A DNA stretch of 64,000 nucleotides, taken from positions 1,674,001 to 1,738,000 of the forward strand of contig CM049985.1 of assembly GCA_016630955.3 (NCBI GenBank). Reading direction: 5' to 3'. The notes below the pieces were generated by a model that was given only the letters and a program-made list of their open reading frames with translations, had not been told where the DNA came from and did no database searches. The stretch's first letter is position 1; each line of letters begins with the position of its first letter. A program made the position numbers and the translations under genes. Shown here piece by piece: positions 21,587 to 31,942 of this stretch. This stretch comes from Didymella arachidicola. Its lineage: Eukaryota; Ascomycota; Dothideomycetes; Pleosporales; Didymellaceae.

Positions 21587-24146
21587 TTACATTGGCAGAT
21601 TCCAAATGAAATCTAACGTGCCATCTTCAAAGCTCTGGAAGTTCTGCTGATTGTCCAGCCCGAATGGCGCCATTGCGGGATCGAAGGGCAGTGCCAACCA
21701 GTCGTCATCAGGCATCATTTCTGTGACATCGCCTGCAAGACCAGCGAGCGCGGACTGACCCGCGTGATTATTGAGGAAGTCCATGGTCCCTGTCGTGCCG
21801 TTGCGCTCGGCGGACGTTGCGCGGGAGGGTATGCGAGGCGGACGTGAGGAGACGACGAATGAGTCGCGTAGGCGCGCAACATGCAGCTCAAGGAGGGTTG
21901 CATAGCGTGAGGCGAGGTGCATGTCGTCAAGGACGCCTATTGCGGTCAGAAAGTAGCAGGTGCCGGATAACGAGATACTTACTTGCACGTAGGGCACGGA
22001 TAGCTGCGTCTAGGATATCGAGTGATGACTGTAGCTTTTGGTTTCGTGATCCCAAACTCAAACCCTTGATGAGGTATATTGACGACGTCGTGATCCGCAG
22101 AAATATCCGGACGGGCGAGTATCTGAGTGCACCTGATTCTGACAACTGCACGACCTTCTGTAGGATCTGACAACTCCCGTCGACAACTTCCTGGATGAAG
22201 TCGTAGTCTCTCGGCTCAAGGTTCATTGGGAGTATGTCGTCCTGAGGTACATCGGTATCCGTCTCAGCGAGCGTACGCTCGACAACAGCCTGCATACCGA
22301 CCGAGTTGGTGTAGATGCGGACATATTGGTACTCAATAGTGAGCATGTCATGAAGGCCCACTTTCAGCTCTGCATAAATGTAAGTCGGAGAACAAAATTG
22401 GATGGATGATGGGTTGAACTCACTGCAGGGATCTAAGTACTTTTTCCGCCACGAAGTGAGCAGAGGCTGGAAATGTTCCAATAGGCCAATGTATCGCCCT
22501 GTCCGCAACAAGCTCTTCGTAGTAGCCGCTGAGGGATAGATGGTGTCAGACACAGAGCGCGCAAGCTTCGTCAGCTCGACCCATGCACTCATGAACGACT
22601 GCCACTGCTCCACCGCACCAGTCGCAGAATCGACGGGAATCTTCTCCATCAGAGCATGATTTAAGCTCTGTGGTATCATCGAAGTGCAGCCAAGTCGCCA
22701 CGATAGTTGCTCAAGCAGAACATAAAGCAGTTTGCGGGCTCGAATACGCCTTAAGACCAGATACTCGGTTCCCGAATTAGGGTATGATCTTTGGTCCTTG
22801 TCAATGCTCGCATTGTCCTCGAACAAGCCTAGCTCCTGGGCCAGCGATAGAGCGGAGCCCATCAGCATCCACGACATACGATCCGATCGTTTTGCGGGCT
22901 CAATAACATCCTCTAACCATCGACTCGATGTCGTGTCGCCTTCCAGCAGCTTTGCACCTTCCGCTGTTGTGTTGTTGGCGCCAATCATGAGCTCGCAATC
23001 CCAGCCGTCCGCTGCGGTGGGAAAATGTAGGGCGCGTGGGTGCCATTCTGATAGCAGTAATAATGCCTCAATGGAACCAATCGTCCTACTCTGGGCCTTC
23101 GACGGCTTGACTTGGCCAAGCATAATCTTCATGATGAAGCGTTGGCATTGCTCCCATAACCGATCGTGGACGAAGTAGCCCCTTGACGCTCCTCCCACGC
23201 CTGGCAGGATATTGTATCGAGACGAGATCATCAAGATGGTGACGCAAAGGAATGGATCCAGCGCTATCAACGAGTAGTGGTTCTCGTGATGTGAGTAAAA
23301 GTCACCGAGGATAGGAGACAGAGGTGAGCAATTCTTGAAGAACAGGTCGACATAGGTGACGGCTTCGTGCGCGGAGAACCAACCCATCTGCACGAAACGA
23401 CACGAGGTCCATATCTTCAATGTTTCTGGTGACGGTGTTGACATCTGCACTGGTTGTGCCCGGAACGTATGGTAAGGTGACGCAGCGTCGAACCCACCAG
23501 ATGGTCCTGACCTTGGCGTCTCGTATGCTTGCGAGCCGTTCGCTTCCTGATTGTCGATAGCATCACGATGATTGGCGGCCTCGAACAACAGGTTCAACGC
23601 ATCGCTACCGCTTGAGACAACGGTCCGCATCACTGAATGGGCAAGGTCAGGCTGCGAAGACGATATCCGGCGGAGATGGGCAGGTGGCGAAAGGATGTCA
23701 GAGCGATGTGAGTGCCCATTGAGATAAGGACTTTGCACTGGGGTGAATCCATGGCCTGAGATAGATGATCGTTGCGCTGGCGACGGCTGGGTCGGCGCAG
23801 GTACAGATGACGAAGGCGCGGGCCCAGGAGGCTGAGTCTGAGGTCTTGAAAGACCAAAATTGATTTCATCTTCTTCATCTCTCGACTCCCCAGGCTTCCG
23901 TCTCTTAACCCACGACCTTTCAGATCTGAAAATGCATTCGCGCATCTCGCGCTTGCATCTTTGGCACGGTGGCTTGAGCTCACCACCGTCTGGACCAGTA
24001 CCCAGAATGCATTTTGCCTTACGTTGCCGGCAATTGATGCATGCCTTGTAGGCGCGCTTAAAGTCCTCAGGGTGGGTCCGCTTCTTAGTGGTCGAATTTG
24101 TGTCTTGTGCACCCAGGGCGGCGCTTGGGTCCTGCGTTGTAGCCAT
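21587..24146 (-). CDS. Zn2Cys6 transcription factor
   Basis: Two exons, 24146-21983 and 21936-21587 (intron 46 bp, donor GTAAGT, acceptor ATAG), encode 837 residues. The Zn2Cys6 cluster has C36, C39, C46, C61, C64 and C71, with a long loop between the third and fourth cysteine and a PPCQRCKREMREC second half. That spacing is seen in War1- and Aro80-like fungal regulators. A Ser/Pro-rich linker follows, then a helical middle region (LWEQCQRFIMKIML; SIEALLLLSEWHPRA; LGSALSLAQELGLF-like), the fungal-specific regulatory domain. The C terminus ends in an acidic/hydrophobic patch (MMPDDDWLALPFDP), a likely activation domain. It binds DNA in the nucleus; its targets cannot be read here. The frame is open upstream to 24212, but ATG 24146 is the first real start. 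Confidence 0.92.
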
Positions 24147-24814
24147 CTCACAGGCTGGTGGAGTGATGCGCGGATGGCGCAGGAACTGGACTGTTAAGAC
24201 TGGCGGCAGCAATGACTGGATTCTGCCTTTGAAAGGATTCCCGGGGCCGAGCGCGTGGTCCGAAGCGTGTATTGCCGGCTAGTAGGGTCTTTACTCCACG
24301 TCATGTGCAATTGCACTGAGTACGGTCAATAAGGTCAAGACTTCGCCGCTCCGTTCGGGTACAACAACTTTTTCGACCATGCTCGTTCGTATTGCTCAGT
24401 AGCAAGCAAAAATTGCACCTCGTGCACTTCTCCGCCGGCTCCCGGTCGATGAGCCGCTTGTGCGCCGGTTAACGCGGGGCAAGCTCGGCTCGGCTTTGGC
24501 TATCCACAGTTCTCGCGGAGGCCTCACACAGGCGTACATCACCACGGTACAACGCTGCGTGCTGGCATTTCACAAAGTACAAATCATGCACTGACATATG
24601 ATCTGAGAGATATCGCGATGCGAATCGTATATACTAGGATTGTAGAGTGAGATGCTGCTCATACCGAGAGCTCGTCGTTATCCGAGCTCATGTGGAGTTC
24701 CTATCGTGCAGCATTCTTCTTCGCTTTCGCTCGCGCCTTTCCTTTCAGCCTTTGTGTCTTATCAGTCGACCCGATCTCCTGCGATATGTCAGTAAGGTCC
24801 CTGCATCGTGAAGT
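24147..24814. other. Zn2Cys6 gene upstream region
   Basis: About 670 bases between the start of the Zn2Cys6 gene and the 3' end of the next minus-strand gene. It should hold the promoter. A 71-codon plus-strand frame near 24,690 has no motif. Confidence 0.4.
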
Positions 24815-26060
24815 TCAGCATGCCTCAAAGTCTGCGAGCACCCGGCCATGCTCTTCGTTGTCTGCTCCAGTTGACTTCAATCGCTTCATGAGCCATTCCA
24901 TGTGACTGTCATTACTGAGATCGAGTCTTCCGCTGTCCAATGCCGAATCGAGCTCGCGACGTTGATCCTCATCCCTACGATCTACGATAAGTACCGTAGC
25001 CTGTGACTCCTCGGCTGGCGCATCCTGCTTCTTTGCTGGCTCTGCTTTCCTCGCTGTAGGTGGCGGCGATGGCATGATGGACCTTCGGGTCTTGTTTCTC
25101 TGCATGGCAGAGCGTCGTTGATTTGCTGAACTACTGACTACAAGTGTGCTGGCTCTTGCAGCCTTGCTCTTAGTAATGAGTGCTGCGCGCTTGGATGCAG
25201 AGTCCTCCCCGGAGGCAGTGCTGGCAGCTGTCCGAATCTCAGGTTTCGGTGCACCTGTTGGCTTGGTCGAGCTTTTCTTTTGCGCACGCTCGAGCACCGC
25301 CCGAGCTACGCCGTGGCTGTTAACAGTCTTGCTGTAGACATCCTCGTCGCCAGTAGCCCAGAGTCCTCTGTCGACCTTTACAAGACTTTCGTGCGTGTCT
25401 GGCGGAGCTTGCGCCATGACAAATGGAACACCACTGATGCCCTCATTGAGATCGTGCGACCACTTTGAGAACTGTGTGTCCATGTTTTGCAGCACGTTAT
25501 CCGGATATGTAGCATAGTGGTCAGGGAACGATCCCCAGCTGTGAGGCTGGCTCAGACTGGTGCGCTTCGGGCTACCTGTCATTAGCTGGAAGCTCTCATG
25601 ACGCAGAATGCTGAGCTTACAAATGTGCCATGCCATCTTCAGATCCATCGCTAAAGGCCATCGCCTGTATACTCATAGTTGGTGTAGCAAGACGAACTCG
25701 CTGCGGAGACGGCTCATCAGAGCTCGGTGTACGGCTCCTGGTCTTCCACTCTTCCGTCGACTGTTCGGACGCGCTGTCGTGATGTACGAGCTTGTTGCGA
25801 TGTACGGTTTCGTTGACGATGCTGAAGCTAGAGAAGCCCGGAAGAAGCTGTTCAACAGATTGCTTCAGGCAGAAAAGTGGCTGATTAGTATCGTTACGTG
25901 GGCACGAGGAGGTCATAAGATTACCGCTCAGGAGACCTTCTAGACGTTCTGCGTCGTCTTGGGTGAAGCGCAGTGCATCCGATCGATAGGGACACAGATG
26001 GAGAAGCTTGGTTGTTGCTTCCGCTTCGGTAGCGGAGTAGTAAAGTGCGTGACGAGGCAT
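24815..26060 (-). CDS. unrecognised Ser/Ala/Lys-rich protein
   Basis: No family recognised. Two exons fit: 26060-25621 and 25571-24815. The 49-bp intron has donor GTAAGC and the second of two possible acceptors (GTAG); the other nearby acceptors create an immediate stop or break frame. The product is 398 residues. The N-terminal 100 residues look folded (ALYYSATEAEATTKLLHL; CLKQSVEQLLPGFSSFSIV). The middle is Ser/Pro-rich with likely phosphorylation sites, and the C-terminal half is Ala/Lys-rich and disordered, ending in a helical DSHMEWLMKRLKSTG segment. No membrane segment is seen. The frame is open up to 26324, but I chose ATG 26060 because similarity to a folded start begins there. It is divergent from the small gene at 26428. 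Confidence 0.6.
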
Positions 26061-26427
26061 CAGTGAGGCAAAAACAACTTCATGTATAGTCTTTGCGCGG
26101 AGTGGAAGGAGCGCATACGGTAGAAAACGAAGAGAACAGCGTGGAGGGCGTAAGTGAACGCAGTTTGTCGCGTAGCAAATTTGGAAGGTTGTGGAAGGAA
26201 ATGCGCACATTTGTACGCAAACAAGCTGGTGCAGGGAACAGGTTATTGCAGCAAGCCCACGGACCACTAACAGTCGCAGTGAAGTGAAAGGAACTGCCGG
26301 AATATCTGGTTCGTGCTCGGCCAACCATGGAAGGGTATGGCACGCTCACACGCTTGTTTCGAGCACGTCGTGTCGGAAATTCTGACGATCGTATCAACAT
26401 ACAATCTACAGGATCAAGGTTGCCAGC

Positions 26428-26912
26428 ATGGCTGCTAAACGCTTGGTTTCCTTGCTGCAAGCTGAGGAGACGATAGAAAAATGCGTACGAAACGTGCTTT
26501 CAGATATGGGAAACGGGCTGACTATCTCTAGCACGCTCCAACATCGGTCACGACGAGTGCTCAACAGTCAGCTGTCACATCGCCTGCAGGCAGTATTGAG
26601 CTTGTGCCTGCCAGTGTCAGTATTCCTACCGACGTGAATATCGGCGAGCCATCGCGACTCTCCAAAGCATTAGCACCGATACTCGAAAGTCCCGTTGAGG
26701 TCAGATTGAAGGAATCCCAAACGGAATCCCCTCGTCAATCCGTTCCCAAGCCATCGGCCTCCAGCGAACTCCTCAAGATCGACGAGTTAAACATTTATAT
26801 GGCGGCCTGTGCGGAGTACAGTCGAGGACTAGCAGCAGGATGGACAGAAGAACGCTTGCTCGCCGTGGTGACAAAGTGGCGGATCTTGGATCAGGAAAAC
26901 AATCAAGGATGA
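26428..26912 (+). CDS. small unrecognised protein
   Basis: Two-exon gene supported by splice logic rather than homology. Exon 1 26428-26484 (19 codons), intron 26485-26531 (47 bp, donor GTACGA, a GGGCTGAC branch-like site, acceptor CTAG), exon 2 26532-26912. Frame is restored exactly, giving 145 residues. The N terminus (AAKRLVSLLQAEETIEK) is helical. A Ser/Thr/Pro-rich middle follows. The C terminus (LKIDELNIYMAACAEYSRGLAAGWTEERLLAVVTKWRILDQENN) looks like a compact helical pair. No signal peptide or known motif is seen. It shares a 367-bp divergent promoter with the gene at 26060. Confidence 0.45.
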
Positions 26913-27645
26913 AAGAGAAACGTAGCATTCGACAGACTAGACAATTTCTGGTCTCGTTTTCGAAGCAAGTCGTCGAGTGCGGCTTCCTGATATTTAGTAC
27001 CGGCAAGTCTGGAGAGCACAGGCGCGTCGGCCTATATAGACTGGGAGAGACTGTATTGAGGCCACATATAAACAAAATATGAACAGAGTTGTATTGTTAT
27101 GGGTCACGGTGGTGCAGCAATGATAATAGAGTGTGAGAATGAGAATCGAGTAGCGCGTCTCTAGCGCGATTTGAGTAGGCGCGCCTTCCGTCATCCATCC
27201 TCCGTGGTCGCGTCTCCACCACATCGCCTGTGAAGGAAAGCCCATACCATGATGCAATTCTTACGCGGCCCTGCACAAAGTTGTCAGATGCCTGCATTGG
27301 ATGACTAGCGCATACACACTCGATCAGCTGCCTCACCGTGGGACCACTTTCCTTTCGGCAGTCGTCAAGAGATTTCTCGTGACTCAGCAGCTACAAGAAC
27401 GCCGAGCATCATCCCGGAATACTCTATTATCCTTATTGGTGCTTTCGGTTCGTGCTTGACCTTGGTACTAACAATATCGCTTCCACGCAATTATCTTACA
27501 TGATAGATCAGCTGAAGGCAGGACTGTGTTGCCGCATACGACGAACTGCAAAATGTTATGTATATCAGGTTGTCGACGTGCGAACGACTCCGAGTGTACC
27601 TCAAGCCGAATATCCCAGGGACCAACGCTTAGTTGCATTGCCACA
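26913..27645. other. intergenic region
   Basis: About 730 bases upstream of the aminopeptidase pseudogene. The frames here are short and unlike proteins. It probably contains the small gene's 3' UTR and the old promoter of the peptidase. Confidence 0.4.
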
Positions 27646-28878
27646 ATGAAAGCAATTGGTCTTCTCGCCGTCGACTACGCGCCTGCTGTCCTTGCGGAGC
27701 CTGGGCAGGTCAAACCTCGCGCTCTGGACAACATTGAGACGGCACCAGGTCGGACCGTGCATATGACTGAGGAGGGGCGATGGGAGCTTTCCTCTGTACA
27801 TCGTACGATCTCATGCGTTCGACTGTGCTAACTATGGCAGAGCGGTGGGTGCGGCAGCCATTTCTTCGACATCACAGAGTCCAACGCCGAGGTAAAGGTA
27901 GTCAAGGTGGCAGCTCCATATCCCTCAAAATTCAAATACGAGGAGAGCCTTAGGTGCCTATTCTCTACGCTCAACTGGGACGCTATCAGGAAGAATCTAG
28001 AGAAGTAACCAACCTACCACACCCATTTTTCTGAGACTATAACTGGAACTCAAGCGTCTGAGTGGCTTCTCTCCCAGTTTCAGGACGTCGTTCTGAAGTT
28101 GAAAAAGCAGAGCGTCACTACAAAGGCTTTCCCACACGCACCTTGACCTCAAAAGTCCATTATCGTGACCGTACCTGGGCGCAGCGACAGGATAGTCATT
28201 GTAGGCGCTCACCTGGACTCAATCAACGGCGCAAATAAAATCACAGCCCGAGCGCCATGTGTCGATGACAATGCATCGGGCTCCTTCCTGCTCCTTGGGT
28301 CTCTCCGAGTCCTTCTGTCAGACAAGAATTTCGGGCCAAGCATGCTGCCGAACACAATTGAATTCCACTTGTACGCTGCTGAGGATGATGGTCTGCATGG
28401 TAGCCAAGATATCTTCACTCAATACTCGAATGCTGGGAGAGATGTGTGGGCGATGCTGAACCAGGACATGGTTGGCTACTCAAAGGCAATACTTGATGCA
28501 GGCAAGCTCGAGAGCTTTGGCCTTACCACCGACTTCACCGATCCAGAGCTGAATGGGTATGTTGGTCGCCTTATCGACGATCGACGGGTTAGGTTCATTT
28601 TCGCAAATTTTGCAGCAAGAGATTAGCTCACATGCTTGTAGTACACCGACATCGAGCGCATCAACACTGTCTGCGGCCATGCGTGCTCTGACAACGGCTC
28701 TGCTACGAGGAACGGATACCCTGCTTCGCTCAACTTGGAAGCAATATTCGAATACCTCAATGCCCACATGCACACGGCTAATGATACCATCGAACACATT
28801 GACCCGAAGCATGTGCTGCAGCATGTTTAGCTCGTTCTTGTTTTCTTACGTGAGCTTGGGTTCAGCAAAAGCAAGTAA
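27646..28878 (+). pseudogene. secreted leucine aminopeptidase (M28E), broken
   Basis: Clear remains of a fungal secreted M28 leucine aminopeptidase. Segments: ATG 27646-27795 with a short, weak signal region and propeptide (RTVHMTEEGRWELSS); intron 27796-27840; 27841-28587 with FFDITE, QASEWLLSQF, the zinc motifs GAHLDSIN and CVDDNASG, EFHLYAAEDDGLHGS and MLNQDMVGY; a 54-bp intron-like gap with a poor donor (GTTAGG); 28642-28878 with CGHACSDNGSA and MHTANDTIEHID. Everything stays in one frame, but three stops interrupt it: TAA 28006, TGA 28144 and TAG 28828. The usual AEEGG active-site stretch reads AEDDG, so a zinc-binding Glu is Asp. Such enzymes trim N-terminal residues from peptides outside the cell. 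Decay by point mutation only suggests recent loss. Confidence 0.85.
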
Positions 28879-29087
28879 GAGCTTGACTAGATACAGCCTG
28901 AGTGGGCTGGTTGACTGGATGTACCCAGAAGTATTGCGGATAAGTTCAGGAGTCACAACACCATAAACGACCCGGTCGCTGTCTCCTTTTCCCCTACCCC
29001 TGAATGCGCGATCGAGTAAGTAGTTTCGGCTACGCTGGGTTCACCATAATGTAGCAAGAGATGGCTCATCTACCAGTTCGTTTCAAG

Positions 29088-29810
29088 CTAAGCCATCCCA
29101 CTTCCCTTTCTCTCCTCCTTCAACGCATTCTTGACAATAGCACCACACATCTTTGCGTACGGATTTGTCCTGACACTCATTTCCCTCGCCGCCTCATCAC
29201 CATACCTTGCCGCAGCAGCAAAATCCGTCGAAGCCAACTCTTCCAGCTCACCCTTCCCTAGACCTTCCAGATCTGCACCCGTCTCACTGGCCTTCAGGTA
29301 CAGGAAAGCACGGTGCGAGTATGCCGTGCGCAGGATGCGCGCTTGGTACGCCGAGACCGGGTCTGTGGGCGAAGACGAGGGAAGTGAGAGTTGGATTGCA
29401 CGCGAGAGATCTGTGAAGAGCGGTTCGATTTCTGCTTCTGATGCTAAGAAGATGTGGGCGTCCTTGGGCAGGGAAGCTTCGACCTGTATCCTTCGTAGCT
29501 GTGCGCGATTGACGAAGGCACTCGGGTACGTGGGATTCGATGCAATGAAACTGTCAAGCTCGTGTATCCCAGCTTCAAGCAAATCTGCACTGGAGACGTT
29601 TGACGTGCGGCGAATAATGTCATTTTGTTGTGTCTCCAGGGCGGAGAGCTGTGATGAGGAAATTGTCGGATGTGCTGGCAGCGTTGTGTCTATCGCGGAA
29701 GCATCTTTTGACTTGGCAACAGATGATGGCAATGTTTCGGGGTCGAATAAAGCGTTCAATATGCGGACGTCATTTGCTGATAATGATGTGTTGATTGTGT
29801 CCACGGCCAT
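29088..29810 (-). CDS. TTC36-like tetratricopeptide protein
   Basis: Intronless 240-residue protein. It begins ANDVRILNALFDPETLP, like the short N-terminal motif of animal TTC36. TPR helices follow: LEAGIHELDSFIASNPTYPSAFVNRAQLRRIQ (about 80-115), ALFTDLSRAIQLS-like and YSHRAFLYLKASETG (about 165-185). The C terminus carries NPYAKMCGAIVKNAL, which matches the NPYA-x-CN end that marks the TTC36 family. Human TTC36 has been linked to control of tyrosine catabolism through 4-hydroxyphenylpyruvate dioxygenase. A gene for that enzyme lies 700 bp away here, divergently transcribed. Family assignment is good; a shared function is inference. Confidence 0.85.
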   Translation of the reverse strand: MAVDTINTSLSANDVRILNALFDPETLPSSVAKSKDASAIDTTLPAHPTISSSQLSALETQQNDIIRRTSNVSSADLLEAGIHELDSFIASNPTYPSAFVNRAQLRRIQVEASLPKDAHIFLASEAEIEPLFTDLSRAIQLSLPSSSPTDPVSAYQARILRTAYSHRAFLYLKASETGADLEGLGKGELEELASTDFAAAARYGDEAAREMSVRTNPYAKMCGAIVKNALKEERKGSGMA

Positions 29811-30513
29811 GGTGTCAATGTGTAGATCTCAAGGTCAGTGTCTTCCAGGATTGTTGTTGTATGTGGAGCCTGAGCGTGGTTGTAATCGTAAGCAATGACG
29901 CCTTCGTAAATGTTGTGAGTATTGCCTTCAGTTGTGTCAGGTTCCAGTTTGATATCATTTGACGAGAGTGTGAGGTTCGGCTTAGCAACGCTACGGCCGG
30001 GCAGCAGCGGATATTGTCGCCCGTTTCCCGAAACGGCTAAATAGCTTCTCCAAGTGAACACCACAGTTGCTGGCAACGCACCCACTACGACTGCGCATTC
30101 TGATCGTTGCGAGATCTGCTTGGGTACTAAGATTGTGTGTAACTTCTTATTGATCGCGATTTGATCTTGATTTACGCCTGTAAGCATCGAGGTCGACTAC
30201 ACTATAGATGCTTCCCGGGCGGATAAGAGCGGACGGACATCAGCGGACAAAGAGCATCGCTTGAGGAAGGTACTGCACGTGTTCTCGGCATAAGGATTGT
30301 GATGACGGAGATTGAGCAAGCAACGCATGGATGATAAGATCTCGGTTCTTGAAGGAAGGCATGTGAGGGTCTTCTCAAAGCCTGATAGATAAAGTCAGTC
30401 ACGGATCGCCCGGATTAGAATTAGCAAACACTCAGTTCGATCTTCTTCTCTCCCACACTGAGCATTCGAGCTGACCTCCACATTTCTCGACTTGATAAGA
30501 CCTCAAGAAAAAA
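29811..30513. promoter_or_regulatory. divergent promoter, TTC36-like and HPPD genes
   Basis: About 700 bases between two divergent start codons. A minus-strand frame of 143 codons (29756-30187) overlaps the TTC36 start and has no motif. The last 30 bases before 30514 are A-rich just before the ATG, a good fungal start context for HPPD. Confidence 0.5.
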
Positions 30514-31731
30514 ATGGCGCCAGCAGCAATCTCGCCTCCCGACTCCCCAGTACCATCTGCAACTTCGTCTTCAGATTTCGCCTCATACCGCGGATATCAC
30601 CACGTCCACTGGTATGTTGGCAACGCAAAGCAGGCCGCCTCTTTCTATGTCTCCCGCATGGGCTTTGAGCGCGTCGCATACCGTGGGCTAGAGACGGGCT
30701 CCCGAGCCATTGCCTCGCATGTTGTGCGCAACGGCCAAGTCACCTTCATCCTGTCGTCGCCGCTTCGATGCCTTGAGCAGAAGGATCGCTTCACAGAGGC
30801 AGAGGCGAGGCAGCTCCAAGAAATGCACGAGCACCAGGAGCGTCACGGCGATGCTGTCAAAGACGTTGCCTTTGAAGTTGACAACGTCGATGCCATCTAC
30901 CACGCTGCTGTCTCTGCTGGTGGTGTTTCGATCGCTGAACCCCATGATGTTAGTGACTCTTACGGCACCGTTCGCCTTGCGACTATTCGCACATATGGTG
31001 ACACGACGCATACTCTCATCCAGAAGAGCACATATAACGGGATTTTTCTGCCTGGGTACCGCACGGAAGCCAAGGCTGCTGACTCTTTGAACCGCTTCCT
31101 TCCTTCCGTCACGCTCGAGGCCATTGATCACTGTGTCGGCAATCAGGACTGGGATGAGATGGAGGATGCCTGCGACTATTACGAGAAGGTTCTCGGCTTT
31201 CACCGCTTCTGGAGCGTTGACGACAAGGACATCTGCACCGAATATTCGGCGCTAAAGTCCATCGTCATGTCATCGCCCAATGAGGTTGTCAAGATGCCCA
31301 TCAACGAGCCCGCCAAGGGCAAGAAGCAGTCCCAGATTGAGGAGTACGTCGACTTTTATGGCGGCCCAGGTGTTCAGCACATTGCGCTACGCACGGATAA
31401 CATCATTGACGCCATCACAAACCTGAAGGCGCGGGGTGTGGAGTTCATCAAGGTCCCGGAGACGTACTACGACAGCATGAAGATGCGCCTGAAGAAAGCA
31501 GGCCTCAGGCTCAACGAGGACTTTGAGACTCTGAAGAGCTTGGATATCCTGATCGACTTTGATGAGGGTGGCTACCTGCTCCAGCTTTTCACCAAGCATT
31601 TGATGGACCGACCGACAGTGTTCATCGAGATTATCCAGCGCAACAACTTCAGTGGCTTTGGCGCTGGCAACTTCAAATCACTCTTCGAGGCGATTGAGCG
31701 GGAACAAGAACTTCGCGGTAACTTGATCTGA
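30514..31731 (+). CDS. hppD: 4-hydroxyphenylpyruvate dioxygenase
   Basis: Intronless 405-residue enzyme, full length for the family. It converts 4-hydroxyphenylpyruvate, O2 and its own 2-oxo acid side chain to homogentisate, the second step of tyrosine breakdown and the entry to pyomelanin. Two vicinal-oxygen-chelate halves are visible: N-terminal GYHHVHWYVGNAKQAASFYVSRMGF and catalytic C-terminal half. The iron ligands are H206 (AIDHCVGN), H289 (VQHIALRT) and E372 (TVFIEIIQR). The C-terminal helix NNFSGFGAGNFKSLFEAIE closes the active site. No other tyrosine-pathway enzyme (homogentisate dioxygenase, fumarylacetoacetase) is within the window, so this copy is not in the usual degradation cluster, but a TTC36-like gene is its neighbour. 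Confidence 0.97.
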   Translation: MAPAAISPPDSPVPSATSSSDFASYRGYHHVHWYVGNAKQAASFYVSRMGFERVAYRGLETGSRAIASHVVRNGQVTFILSSPLRCLEQKDRFTEAEARQLQEMHEHQERHGDAVKDVAFEVDNVDAIYHAAVSAGGVSIAEPHDVSDSYGTVRLATIRTYGDTTHTLIQKSTYNGIFLPGYRTEAKAADSLNRFLPSVTLEAIDHCVGNQDWDEMEDACDYYEKVLGFHRFWSVDDKDICTEYSALKSIVMSSPNEVVKMPINEPAKGKKQSQIEEYVDFYGGPGVQHIALRTDNIIDAITNLKARGVEFIKVPETYYDSMKMRLKKAGLRLNEDFETLKSLDILIDFDEGGYLLQLFTKHLMDRPTVFIEIIQRNNFSGFGAGNFKSLFEAIEREQELRGNLI

Positions 31732-31942
31732 GAGAGAGATGACGGTGGTGATGATGTGGAAAATGGCACAGCGAGGCGTTTGTGGCGTTTTGGAATACTA
31801 TACCAATATAGCAATGCATAGTTTTTTCTTCACATATACGTCTCAATAAACATCTGCAAGGGTCATCAATGCTTGCCATCTCTGCTTTTCTCATCATCTA
31901 CTCTACTTGCTAACCTGTACCACTGTCTTCCATTCTGAGTCT

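Noticed and set aside
29756..30187. 143-codon minus-strand frame upstream of the TTC36-like gene
   Set aside because: No motif, overlaps that gene's start; likely promoter DNA.
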